From Hemicordylus capensis (Eukaryota; Chordata; Lepidosauria; Squamata; Cordylidae): a DNA stretch of 64,000 bases. The stretch covers positions 144,332,857 to 144,396,856 of the forward strand of contig NC_069657.1 of assembly GCF_027244095.1 (NCBI RefSeq), given 5' to 3'. The notes under the pieces were generated by a model. It did no database searches and was not told the origin of the DNA. It worked only from the letters and a program-made list of their open reading frames with translations. Shown here one piece after another: positions 1 to 10,880 of this stretch. Both the position numbers and the translations under genes were made by a program. Each line of letters begins with the position of its first letter. Positions within the stretch are counted from its first letter, which is position 1.

Positions 1-200
1 GCATCGCTGAGGAAGCTCATTTCCTTGTAATATGTTCTATTGTGATGCAATTTTGTGCTAAGAAATTCTGATTGCCAGCTCTAAAAAACAATGCTCTGAT
101 TCCACTGTCTGGGCTGATTGCTTTGAGCTTGGAGGGGGGCAGTTTGTTTCAATTCATTAACAAGTTACTTGCTTGCTTCTGCCTTTCTGGCTGCCTCATT

Positions 201-367
201 CAAGAGAGAGAGAGAGAGAGAGAACTAATTATGTCTAAACTCAAGTTTCCATGATGCCATACTGCCTTGCTACCTGCCTGAGCCCAGCATACTGCTCCCT
301 ATTTAGTTACCATGTATGTGTATATAGCATATAATGCAATTCAAATGCCTGCCTGCCTGCCTGCCTA
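201..367. repeat. Two short microsatellites, (AG)n and (TGCC)n
   Basis: AG dinucleotides at about 203-223 and a TGCC tetranucleotide run at about 346-367. The rest of 1-606 shows no recognised gene or repeat. Confidence 0.8.
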
Positions 368-606
368 GGATAGTTCGTTGTTCTGCTGCCTCTGTGTGAT
401 CTTGCTTTGGAAACCAGTTCTTTGTAAAGCTCTGCTATTGTTGTTGATGTGTTGAAAAAATGTCTGTGGATGAGAACTGCTTGCTTGGTAGAGGAGGGAG
501 AGTAGGGCACACTTGATGCTGCTGTTAGCCATAGTTTGCTGCAGCACTGGCGCGTGGGCTTGGGGTTTGCAGCAGTGGAGCATGGGCTTGGGGGGCTGAG
601 GGGTTG

Positions 607-1008
607 TTGAAGTTTGTGTGTCTTTGTGGCAGATTTGAGGCAGAAAGGGGTCTGCTGGGGCAGAACAGTAGGTTGGGTGGAAGTGCCCCAAGGGGTGCTT
701 GCCACAACCCAGACTCCCATGGAATTGGCCTAAGGGCTGATTTCTTAGGAATTGTCAAAGTTGCAGTGTCTTTGGGGCAGATTTGGGGCAGAAAGGGGTC
801 TACTGGAGCAAACAGTGGGTTAGGTGGAAGTGCCCCAAGGGGTGCCTGCCACAACCCAGACTCCCATGGAATTGGCCTAAGGGCTGCTTTCTTAGGAATT
901 GTCAAAGTTGCAGTGTCTTTGGGGCAGATTTAGGGCAGAATGCGGTCTGCTGGAGCAGAATTGTGGGTTGGGTGGAAGTGCTCCAAGGGGTGCCTGCCAC
1001 AACCCAGA
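607..1008. repeat. 147-bp tandem repeat, about 2.7 units
   Basis: Units start near 607, 754 and 901, with the last one cut short where the Tc1-type fragment begins. Each contains GGGGCAGATTTGGGGCAGA, GGTTGGGTGGAAGTGC and GCCACAACCCAGACTCCC. Because 147 is a multiple of three, frames through the array stay open and give repeated peptides, which explains the overlapping short open frames on both strands here. No transposase or coding match is recognised. Confidence 0.85.
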
Positions 1009-1290
1009 CTGGCCAGTCAAGCACAGTACACTGTATACTTTTCAGAGGTCCGATATTGTTCTATTCTACAATCCTTGTCTTCTTGGTTCCATGTAATATT
1101 CTAATTTTCTGGGATTGTGGATTTGGGGTTATCATGAGCTGTACGCCATGATCATCACAATTATAACAACTTAAGGCTTGACTTATCTTGCTTTGCATGT
1201 AATGCGTCTGTCTCATATATCAGTTTCACCTTTTAATTTGCATTACTGAAATTAATGGACTTTTGCACGATATTCTAATTTTCCGAGTTT

Positions 1291-1295
<5 letters not shown>
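1009..1295 (+). mobile_element. Tc1/mariner terminal fragment (same family as 62137-62916)
   Basis: Nearly identical to 62629-62914: a short piece of transposase end followed by the whole right terminal inverted repeat, ending at CCGAGTTTCAC. The left half of the element is absent. The outermost bases have been replaced by a (GT)n run that starts exactly at the terminus. Confidence 0.85.

Positions 1296-1340
<45 letters not shown>
1294..1340. repeat. (GT)n microsatellite
   Basis: A run of more than 20 GT units immediately after the Tc1-type terminus. Confidence 0.95.
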
Positions 1341-1341
<1 letters not shown>

Positions 1342-1769
1342 TTCTCAGGGCTCAACCTGCTAGGAGCCTGGCTCTATGACGAGGTTCCCAAAGACAGTGA
1401 GCAGGTAACAAGCCAGAAACACCACAAAGAGGGTCACCTGGACTCTTGGATGATAGGAGAACCCCAGAAATACAAATTCTGTCGAAAACGTTTCATTGCT
1501 GGAGACCATTCTCATTCACATTATGAATGAGACAAAACATCATTTTGAGCATAAGACAAAAACATTATTTTTTGCAGAGTCAGCCCCTAGTGTTGTGGCC
1601 TCCCTGGCTACCTCATTGGACACGGAATTACCAATCCAAAATTATGTGAAATCAAGGCCTGTGTCTGATTCTACTTTAACCAACTGATGCCTGAACTCTC
1701 AGTGAACTAGACTGTCATTTGAGACAGGAAAGAATGGCTGATCTTCTGTTAAATGTTTTACAACCCGAA

Positions 1770-4000
1770 GAGGCACCAGGAGATAAGCCTGCATTATAAT
1801 ATTAGCAGCTTTATTTTCAGTCCCCTTCCTAATGATCCCTAGCATGGAATTGGCCTTTTTCACAGCTGCCACACATTGAGTCGACACTTTCAACAAGCTG
1901 TCCACCATGACCACAAGATCCCTTTCCTGGTCAGTCACCGACAACTCAGATCCCATCAGCGTATACTTGAAGTTGGGGGTTTTCACCCCAATGTGCATCA
2001 CGCTACACTTGCCAACACTGAAGCACATTTGCCATTTTGTCGCCCACTCACCCAGTTTGGAGAGATCCTTTTGGAGCTCCTCACAATCCGTTTTGGATTT
2101 CACTACCTGAAAGAGTTTGGTATCATCTGCAAATTTGGCCACCTCGCTGTTTACCCCTATTTCTAGAACATTTATGTATCAATTAAAAAGCACCAGTCCC
2201 AAGACAGATCCCTGGGGGACCCCACTTCTTACTTCCCTCCATTGTGAAAACTCTCCATTTATACCTACCCTCTGTTTCCTGTCTTTCAACCAGTTAGCAA
2301 TCCACACATGTATTTGTCCTCTTATCCCATGACTGCTAAGTTTTCTCAGGAGTCTTTGATGAGGAACTTTGTCAAAAGCTTTTTGGAAGTCCAGGTATAC
2401 TATGTCAACTGGATCACCTTGATCCACACACTTGTTGGTACTCTCAAAGAACTCCAAAAGGTTGGTGAGGCAAGATTTATCTTTGCAGAAGCCATGCTGG
2501 TTCACTCCCAGCAGGGCCTGCCTGTTCTATGTGCTTTACAATTTTATCCTTGAGGATGTTTTCCATCAATTTGCTTGGAACGGACATTAAGCTAACCAGC
2601 CTGTAATTTCCCGGATCGCCCCTGAATTCCTTTTTGAAAATCGGTGTTACATTTACTATTTTCCAGTCTTCCAGTACATAGCCTGATTTCAGGGATAAGT
2701 TATATATTTTAGTTATATAAGTTATATATTTTAGCAAGGAGGTTGGCAATTTCAAATTTGAGTTCTTTGAGGACTCTTGGATGGATGCCATCCAGTCCTG
2801 GCAATTTGTTAGTTTTCAGTTTTTCCATACAGGTTAGAACATCATCTATTGTCACTTCTATCAGACTCAGTTCTTTAGCCTCCATCCCCAAAAAGCCTGT
2901 TTCAGGAACAGGTATGTGCTCAGTATCCTCTGCCGTGAAGACGGTTCTGCTCTGTCCCCTTCTGTTTTATCTAAATCCTTTGTACCCCTGCACTTTAAAG
3001 GATGGCTTTTGCTGAACCGGATACTGTCCAGCTCCCCTCGGCAATTCTCCAGGCATCATTTTAAAAGCTGCTCTGCAACCTTTTTGATTTTAAGTGCCAG
3101 CAGTCTGGTGCCATCTTGGTTCAAGTGCAGTCCATCCCTTTTGTACAGGCCTTTCTTTCCCGAAAATGTATCCCAGTGCCTAACAAATCTAAACCCCTCC
3201 TCCTAGCACCAACGTCTCAGCCATATATGGAAATCCCTCAGCTCTGCCTATCTCACTGTACCTGCGCGTGGAACAGGTAACATTTCTTAGCATGCTACCT
3301 TGGGGGTCCAGGACTTAAATACGCTACCTATCAGCCTAAATTTGGCTTCCAGGACCTCCCGACTACATTTCCCCACATCGTTGGTGCCGACGTGCACCAC
3401 GACAGCTGTCTCTTCCCAGCACTGCCTAAGAGCCTATCTAGATGCTGCGTGATGTCTGCAACCTTCACACCAGGCAGGCAAGTCATGGTGCGGTCAACAC
3501 GCATGTCACAAACCCATCTCTTTATACCTTTAATGATCAAATCACCCACTACAAGGATGCCCCCACCCCTGGAGGAGTATCCCCTGTGCAAGAGGATATG
3601 GGCTCATCATCTACGAAAGGGGTCCCTTCTAAAGGAGCATTTCCCTCTTCCTCAGACTGATGTCTTTCTTCCCCGAGACCTTCATTCTCCCTGACAGCAG
3701 AGGAGCTATCAGCTCTGGAGTGGGATGTCTCTATCACATCCTTGAAGGTCTCATCCACATGCCTCTCTGTCTCTCTGAACTTCTCCAGATCCGTCACCTT
3801 GGTCTCAAGGGAATGAACTTGCTCCCTGAGAGCCAGGAGCTCCTTGCACGAAGTACACATCCATGACCTCTGCCCATGGGGCAATTAGTCATACATGTGG
3901 CTCTCTGTGCAATACACTGGGAAGTGCCCCCTCCCCTGCTGACCTTGAAGTATCGGAGTACCCCTGATCCCAATAGGGGAGGTTCCAGGCCTGGAACAAG
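1770..4000 (-). mobile_element. CR1-type LINE, broken, endonuclease segment missing
   Basis: Read on the minus strand, the order is ORF1 and then reverse transcriptase (RT). ORF1 starts near 3884-3549 with a CTSC cysteine pair and a leucine-rich coiled coil. It continues into an SGNH/esterase-like domain (VVGD block near 3540 and a DGLHLN block near 3130). RT follows with FTAEDT, a KLPGLDGIHPRVL block near 2800, YLDFQKAFDKVPH near 2400, SGVPQGSVLG near 2200 and the FADDTKL active-site block near 2130. The copy ends within the RT C-terminus near 1770. Several frameshifts and stops make it non-functional. Only about 60-100 bp separate the esterase end from RT, so the apurinic endonuclease part of ORF2 is absent. 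Confidence 0.85.
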
Positions 4001-4151
4001 CCTGGAACAATCTTCATACTGTTTTTGTTGGCTATTTACAGTATTTAGAGATAGTTTATTAGAAGGATAGGTCTCAGCTGTATTGGTCAGCTATTTAACT
4101 GTCCAAATAGCCTTTCCCAAGAATATGAGGAAGGGATTTGTACTTATGTTC

Positions 4152-4376
4152 TCTACTCCCTGGTGGCACAGTGGTAAAACTGCCGCCCTGTAACCAGAAG
4201 GTTACAAGTTCAATCCTGACCAGGGGCTCAAGGTTGACTCAGCCTTCCATCCTTCCGAGGTCGGTAAAATGAGTACCCAGAATGTTGGGGGCAATATGCT
4301 AAAATCATTGTAAACCGCTTAGAGAGCTCCGGCTATAGAGTGGTATATAAATGTAAGTGCTATTGCTATTGCTATT
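4152..4376 (+). mobile_element. tRNA-derived SINE
   Basis: A polymerase III A-box-like TGGCACAGTGGTAAAACTG lies near 4164 and a B-box-like GGTTACAAGTTCAATCC near 4200. A conserved body with AAGGTTGACTCAGCCTTCC and GGTAAAATGAGTACCCAG follows, then a short TGCTAT-repeat tail. A 5-bp TTCTC flanks both sides. The body resembles common squamate tRNA-SINEs. Not a functional tRNA gene, because no cloverleaf 3' arm follows the B box. Confidence 0.8.
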
Positions 4377-5560
4377 CTCCATCAGACTCCTTGTGATCAC
4401 AGGGGCTTGTTCCAGGCTCCCCCGCACACTTCCTGCAAAACTCCTGCAAAACTCTAATGTTCTGTTTGCTATCCCTGTCCGCTATGCTCTGTTTGCTATG
4501 CTCTCGGTCCTACACCTCTTATGTAGAGAGTAGTCTTCCAACTGAGACACAGGATGTGAGTCAAAGGAATGTCAAAGGAATGTGGGGCCTCCCCCAGCCC
4601 TAGCTGACTCCACTTCCTCCAGGCAGGGACAAACAAGAAACACTGGAGTTTGCTAGCCCAGGCAAATGCTAGCTCTTGCAAATGCTAGCTCTGCAAATCA
4701 CACACACACACACCACACACACAGACTTATCCCTTAAAGAGAAACCAGCCCCTGAAAATCTCCCCTCCTCCTGTTAGTTAGTTTGAAGGGAGGAAAGGCT
4801 AGATGCTTAGAAACGCTTGCTCATCTCCCCAAGATGTGTCTGCTCTTCACAGAGTAGTCTTCCAACATACAGTCAGAAATCTTTGCCTAACAAGCAATAC
4901 TTGCTCATATGCGCACCCCAAGTGCCTGCTGTCTAGCTATGGAGTTAGCAGAGGCCTGGGACCTGCAGACAAGTGACTGCTCAGTGATTCTTGCCGCAGG
5001 GCAAAGAATCAAGGGCTAATTCTGTCTGTGAAAACCAGCACCAGCAGTCTACCAGAAGCCCAGCTTGCAATGCTCTCCAGCCTCAGACCCAAGCTACAAA
5101 CACTTGCTGTCCCACCACAAGATCTGGTAAAATGTCTCTTTCAAGAACCAGCCTTTGCCTCCAACTTCCCTCCCCCTCACTAAACCCTGGCACTCTGCCA
5201 TTCCCCCTTCCAACCAACTCCCCCCCCTTCTCTTTTCCAGTTTCTCTATCTCTTGCTAGTTAGAAGTAATTACTAGGATGACATGCATCTCCACACACAG
5301 ATGATAGTTGGGAACACTGCTTTGCTGTTACTAGTAGCTATCATTGATTGTTTTGTTGTCTGCTCAGTAAGATTGATGCTGTTGCTCTGACAGTCTTTTA
5401 TACTCAATAAAGCCCATTGAATTATGTGAGAGTGTTTGGTTTCTTTCTACCTTTGAACCCAGATGATACATGGTCACTGTATAAAGAACTGGTAACTTTG
5501 TAACACTGGTGGAACAAGCCTAATTTCCGATGCTAGCTCCGGAGTATACCTAGTATACAA
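4377..5560. other. Unidentified repeat-like stretch with LTR-like tail
   Basis: No gene is seen. It holds a 17-bp tandem duplication (GCAAATGCTAGCTCT) near 4660-4692, a (CA)n run at about 4699-4727, two copies of GTAGTCTTCCAAC near 4531 and 4855, and an AATAAAGCCC polyadenylation-like signal near 5406 followed by a T-rich stretch ending GTAACA. The last part could be the end of an old LTR, but no partner terminus was found. Confidence 0.25.
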
Positions 5561-7791
5561 ATCAGTCTTGGCTCACAACACTAGACCTACACTGCTCCTG
5601 GTCATCCACATTCTCTTAAGTTGGAATAGGGAGATACAATTCCTCTCTTGCATACACCCTTCTATGTTCAGTTCCACTTCTGATTCAGAAGAGCTTATAT
5701 TTTTATGTGAAAAATGGAAATTGTCTCCATGTTTGTGATGATAGCATTTGAGACAGAATGGAGAAGATGATATAATGGATCTAAGTCCCGCCTTTGTTTT
5801 CTTACAGCAGGGCTTCATGAGATAGGGGTTGGATAAGTGGAAAGGGTGAGATGCTATTCTGAATTCAATTGATACTGCTTTACTGTGATTATAGTATACT
5901 TTACAAACTGGATGATTTTTACCAATTAGCAATTTGAGATGGAAAGAACCCTTGATCAGTTGTTGTTGTCTGCAGTTGTAATGCGGGAATACAGCTAACC
6001 TTAAGCCACAAAATGCAACTGATTGCATTTGTAATGAAAACTCTGTGTGCTTGTTTCAATTTTTATCTGCTCAATTCTGACAACTAAACTTGTCCAAAGC
6101 TTATCTTCAGCATCCTTCAGAGTCCAGTCCTGTGCATTGTTGATAGCTCATGAAAATAAGCCCAGAAAAGTAATGAAGTATTAGCAGAATATAAGACCTG
6201 CTCTTCTTCTGAATTGCAAGTAAGTAATTCTAAATTCTAAATGAAATGGATTCATTAACTCATTGTAATACAGAGCCTGCCAGTTGCAAAGCCCTGTGCA
6301 TGTGGAAAAGAACACCAGCTTTGTGTTAGGGAAAGATTATGGGCAGTTTGTGAGATTCTCCCTGCCTCCTTGAACAAGTTCAGTCTTTGCAGCTTTGGAG
6401 CCTGGTTTCTTTCTTTCTTTTTTCTTTTTAAAAATCTAATTAATAGTTCAAATTGTTTAAGTAAGATAATATTGTGTAAGACACAATATACTTGGATGTT
6501 CATCTTCATACCTGTAATGACTGCATCTTTCACTTGATAATTCATGCCTTTTCTGAACTACAGAACTCATAAACATTCAATCCAAGCAAAAAAGCAAGCT
6601 CTTATATGGAGAATGCCAATTATACAAGCATATATTTTTATACAGCAGCAATTCCCTGGATTAGGGAAAAAAACAGCATATGGCGGTGACCTCCTGGTTT
6701 TACAAAAAGAATAAACTGGAGAGCTTCCTCCAGGACTACTCCTAACCCTGGATGGAATGATGACAGAAATGAATGATGATGGAATGATGGTGGAAATGAA
6801 TTCACCTCTTAGGGGAGAGTGGGCTAAGCTCATTCTCCCTGCCTAACTCCTTGAGGCTCTGCATCTTGATTGTGTGTAGAACTTCACTTTGTTTTTCAGC
6901 CCTGATTCTCTTTCTTGAAATGTTCTGACTGATGAAAACGAATCATCTCAATTATCTGGATACCTTGGTTCCACAAAGTGCAAATTATTAAGATTCTTCT
7001 CTAAAAATATTTGTTTTATGGTTGTTTCTGATGCCAACATTTTAAAAAGGGGGAAAAACTATTATTTTCCCAAAGCAACAACAGTTCAAGAACAACTATT
7101 GACTGACAATTCCATGCAGGCTCAAAGGGTGGAGCAACAGCACTATCCTCACATCAACCAGGAGACTAACTGCATGTGAGGCTTGCCTCGCAGTGTTGAG
7201 AGGGTGAGGTAGGAAGAGGAAGTGATTTCTTTGTGTTTCTATCCCCTCCCTGCAATATCACTGCAGAAGTCCAAGAATACGTCTGTGCAGCCCTCATGGA
7301 CATATTCCTGGATACAAAAAGGCTTTTGCAGGAAGGTGAGAGAAGTGGAAATCACTTCTCCCTGCCGGCACCTGCCCTGCTTGTGAGGGCAGAGCTCTCA
7401 CTCTGCTCCAGTAAGCCTGTGTGACATGCCAGTCATTACTATTTTCCATTTTGTTTTGACAGGTTTATGTATTTTTAAGGGGGGGGGACAATTTAATGGA
7501 GAATGTCAGTGTTCTAAAACTTGAATTACAGTCACATATCCTCACACATGGAAATGGATATCACAGTTCTTTGTGATAATGCATCTTCTTCCTTTCCTTT
7601 CTTTACTATTCACCTGGAACAATCAAATTCCATGGAACAATTATTATCGTTTTAAAAATTAAACTTTACATTGACTTCAGCATTATCTAGGTCAGTAGAT
7701 TATTGCATACAATTAAACTGTGATATAAAAAATACACAATACACCATATCATGACCCTGTTAACCCATTATCTCATAATTAAGAGAATTTG
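5561..7791. other. Stretch downstream of the first OR: nothing recognised
   Basis: AT-rich single-copy-looking DNA with only short spurious frames. No repeat terminus, RNA gene or exon could be supported. Confidence 0.5.
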
Positions 7792-8730
7792 TTACTTGGA
7801 TAAAACTTTCTTGCTGATGACTCTTTTAATAGCTTCCTTCACATCTTTGTTCCTCAGGCTATAGATTAAGGGGTTCAGCATAGGGATCACAACAGTGTAG
7901 AACACGGAGGCCCATTTGTCCTGATCTAGTGAGTAACTGGATGTTGGCCTCAAGTACATAAACATAACTGTCCCATAAAAGAGTGTGACCCCAGTGAGAT
8001 GGGAAGCACAGGTGGAGAAGGCTTTACACCTGCCCTCTGCAGAGTGGATCCTTAAGATGGCAGCAAAGATGAAGAGGTAGGAAATAAGAATGATAAGAAT
8101 GGTGCTAAACTCAATGAATCCACAAAGGCTGAAGAGGAGGATCTCACTCACATAGGTGTCAGAACATGACAATGCTAGAAGGGGAGGAATCTCACAGAAG
8201 AAATGGTTGATGATATTGGAGCCACAGAAATCTAAGCTGAAGGTCAGGCTGGTATGGGATACCAAGCTGATAAGACCTGCTATGTAGGAACCAATCACCA
8301 ATACCAGACAGACCTGTTTTGACATGACTGTGGTGTAATGGAGTGGACGGCAGATGGCTACATAGCGGTCATATGCCATGGCAGCCAAGACATAGCATTC
8401 AGCATCCACAAAGCCCACAAAAAATGCAAACTGGGTGGCACAGCTGGAGAAGGAGATGACCTTGCGTGGACGTAAGAAGTCGGCCAGCATGCGTGGGGCA
8501 ATGGCGGTGGAGTAGCCCAGATCCACTAAGGAGAGTTGGCAAAGGAAAAAATACATAGGTGTGTGGAGCTGCTCATCAACAATGATCAGGAGTATCATGC
8601 CCACATTTCCCACCACGTTGGCCACATAGATGAACAAAAACACGGCAAAGAGGGCAATTTCTAGGTGTGGATTGTCTGTGAAGCCCAAGAAAATGAACTC
8701 TGTCACTTGGGTATGATTGCCTTCCACCAT
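7792..8730 (-). CDS. Olfactory receptor, class II (OR5/8/9-like), intact
   Basis: A 312-codon uninterrupted frame encoding a seven-transmembrane odorant receptor of olfactory neuron cilia, which signals through G-olf in this family. Visible landmarks: N-glycosylation site NHT at residues 5-7, GN in TM1 (41-42), LHTPMY (55-60), TM3 Cys97, [10 protein letters not shown] (118-127), EC2 cysteines 169, 179 and 189, SY in TM5 (217-218), [10 protein letters not shown] (236-245) and NPLIY (286-290). The frame stays open for 28 more codons upstream, but those translate a poly-T tract into a phenylalanine run. The ATG at 8730-8728 fits family length, and a pyrimidine-rich tract ending in AG sits directly before it, as expected of a splice acceptor joining a distant non-coding 5' exon. 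Its nearest relative here is the OR at 18982-19935. OR subfamily assignment is by resemblance only. Confidence 0.95.
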   Translation of the reverse strand: MVEGNHTQVTEFIFLGFTDNPHLEIALFAVFLFIYVANVVGNVGMILLIIVDEQLHTPMYFFLCQLSLVDLGYSTAIAPRMLADFLRPRKVISFSSCATQFAFFVGFVDAECYVLAAMAYDRYVAICRPLHYTTVMSKQVCLVLVIGSYIAGLISLVSHTSLTFSLDFCGSNIINHFFCEIPPLLALSCSDTYVSEILLFSLCGFIEFSTILIILISYLFIFAAILRIHSAEGRCKAFSTCASHLTGVTLFYGTVMFMYLRPTSSYSLDQDKWASVFYTVVIPMLNPLIYSLRNKDVKEAIKRVISKKVLSK

Positions 8731-8768
8731 CTTAAAACAAAAGAAAAAGAGGTGATGGAACTCACTCC

Positions 8769-8787
8769 AAAAAAAAAAAAAAAAAAA
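8769..8787. repeat. Poly-A run (poly-T on the OR coding strand)
   Basis: Nineteen A residues, lying about 40 bp upstream of the OR start on the minus strand. With the following T-rich tract it would act as pyrimidine-rich sequence before the splice acceptor. Confidence 0.8.
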
Positions 8788-8814
8788 GCAGCTCAAGAAC
8801 AGGACAATAGGCAA

Positions 8815-9862
8815 GAGGTAGACTCTACACTTTGGCAGAAGCGATCTTCTTCTTTCTGCAGCCAGGTCTACTTATCACCCAAAATACCATGTGCTGATTC
8901 TGTGATCAGAAGGAAGCACAAAGTTTCCTAAAAAAGGAAAGAAGTTCACATATATTAAACAACAAACGGTTTAAATGGTTTAAACAACACTATTTAAAGT
9001 ATTCTACCGACTTCAAAATACCTGGTTGCAAGCCAAAGATCATTGCAGAGATAGGTCCTTGGAGAGCCACTTTCTCTCAACTACAGTTCTGATTCTCTGT
9101 ATTTATTAATTTCAACTACTTCCCAGTCTATCTGCCTCCCAGTTCTATGAATTTTTACTGTTCTTCTCAAGGTAGCCTTTTAGTCTTACCAAAAAACCCC
9201 AAACAAAACCAATTAACATTTTAGGTGCAACATATACCTAATCCAGCCACAGTTAATCATGGCGAAATTTCATGGCAAGCAGCAGAGGTTAGCTGTAAGA
9301 AATGTTTAACATGCCATTTGGTTCAAAGAGATTTACTTATGAATGAGAATGAATGCAAGCTGTATCAAGGTCAGAGGCTTTTCAATAAAGACATTTCTAC
9401 TTCTCAATGTATGCTGATAGTAAATGCTAAAGTATATGACAAAGCTGGTAGGCTATATGGATGGGTTTTTTTACATGCTCACCCCTGCTCATAGCGCAAC
9501 CCATTTACCAAGCTACTGCTCCATTCATCTTTAGTAACTTTGCAGTGCTGGGCTAAATATGGGATGTGCTGCAACATTGGCTGGTGGTGAAGCAACCATA
9601 CAAGCATGTAACTAAGAGTTGGTTCACACACAATCAAAAGTAACCAGACAGTCTGAGATTTCCATGGCATGCACACTTCTAATTTCTGGTAGTGTGAATC
9701 TGATTTATTTATTTTTTGGTGATTTTGGTTCAGTACTTCTTCCACCCAAAAGTTACCCAGGATCAATAACTGTAGTTGAGATCTAAGATTAATGATCCCA
9801 GGTAAATGTTGGGTTGACATGGTGCTGACCTGACATCACTGAAAAATTATGGATTCACACAA
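8815..9862. other. Presumed 5' intron of the first OR: nothing recognised
   Basis: No repeat ends or coding similarity seen. It lies between the OR coding exon and the candidate upstream block. Confidence 0.4.
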
Positions 9863-10292
9863 CGGGCCCAATTCAGATGTACAAGTTAGCTGGAGTTAAG
9901 CATGGGTGAGGTTTTGATTCTTAACTCCAAATCATGCCACAGATATTCACCAAACTGTGGCCAGCCAAATTCTAGTTGAAGGAGAGGGGAGCTCCTCCCT
10001 GCTGCCCAGCCGCCGAGGCAGATCCCTGCTGGCTCTATGAATGGAGTTTGGAATAGGCATGAAACTGCAGTTATAGCTGAGTCAGCATTTGGGCATAACA
10101 CTTCAGCAGCAAAACCTCAGTTGTTGGCGGCGAAACTTAGAGATAACAGAAGGTTCCAAGCCAACTGGTGTTTGGTGAGGCAAAAATGAGTTAGCGTTTG
10201 ACTTGTAACCGCAGTTTTGCACGTTCAGGCAAACTGCAGTTACAACCTCAGTCAGCTATAATAGTGGTTATCCTGTATGTCTGAATTCGGCC
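9863..10292. mobile_element. Non-autonomous DNA transposon (MITE), ends GGGCCCAATTCAGATGTA
   Basis: Terminal inverted repeats are GGGCCCAATTCAGATGTACA at the left and the complement of TGTATGTCTGAATTCGGCC at the right. AAC flanks both sides. The interior shares AACTCCAAATCATG and a CAAACTGTGGCCAGCCAAAT block with 27900-28140 in the opposite orientation, so it is a repeated family. No coding capacity. Confidence 0.65.
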
Positions 10293-10389
10293 AACTGGAA
10301 ATGAGAAATGTTTATACTGTGGGAATCTCAGCTACCCCGCTTACCAGATATAGATTTAATCATGTGGGCTGGCCCTAACTATGAGTCGA

Positions 10390-10880
10390 GTCTCACGATC
10401 GGTGAGACTCACTGAAATGAGGTCAGCGGGGAGAGCGGGCTTGGTCTGCTCTCCCCGCAGACAATCCAGGCTGCAGCCCTGGGTGGCCAGATCGGCCACC
10501 CACACAACTGCAGTCTCCAGAGCCAGTGGGGGCTGCAGGGATGCGGGGCCAGGCAGCCCCCAGAAGTTCCAGGATGCCCTGCGTGAGCATGCAGGGCATC
10601 TTGGAGAGACCCCCAGGACCAGGAGGCTTATTTCAGCCTCCTGGCGGGGGTCTCCTCATGTGTTGCTGTGGCACGGAGCAGCACTGCAGCAATACACGAT
10701 TAAAAAGACGGGGTTAGCAGAGTGCTCGCTCCACTAACCTCATCTAAAGGGAGGGGTAAGTTAGTGGATTACCCACTTTGGAGAAACTGGGCTTGCCTAC
10801 GAGCCCAGTGGTTCTCATGTTCTGCCAAAATCGGGCTAGGCTCCCTTAGCTCGATTTTGGCCGATCATGAGAATAGCTTC
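10390..10880. mobile_element. MITE of the GGCTGTTCTCAC family
   Basis: The left end carries GTCTCACGATC and the right end GATCATGAGAATAGC. The interior matches 29773-30214 over most of its length (GAGAGCGGGCTTG, GGCCAGATCGGCC, CAGGGCAT repeats, GAGTGCTCGCTCC, AGCCCAGTGGTT). The same family includes 17090, 31588, 36768, 44279, 47530 and 63798. Confidence 0.7.

Noticed and set aside
604-1151. Overlapping open frames with repeated peptides
   Set aside because: A by-product of the 147-bp tandem unit (a multiple of three) running into a transposon end.
4152-4230. Possible tRNA gene
   Set aside because: A- and B-box-like sites are present, but the 3' half continues into SINE body and no acceptor-stem pairing is visible.
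5400-5505. Complete LTR element ending here
   Set aside because: AATAAA and a CA-type end are suggestive, but no opposite terminus or target duplication was found.
8731-8814. 28-residue N-terminal extension of the first OR
   Set aside because: It translates a poly-T tract and a splice-acceptor-like region; the ATG at 8730 fits family length and the glycosylation motif position.
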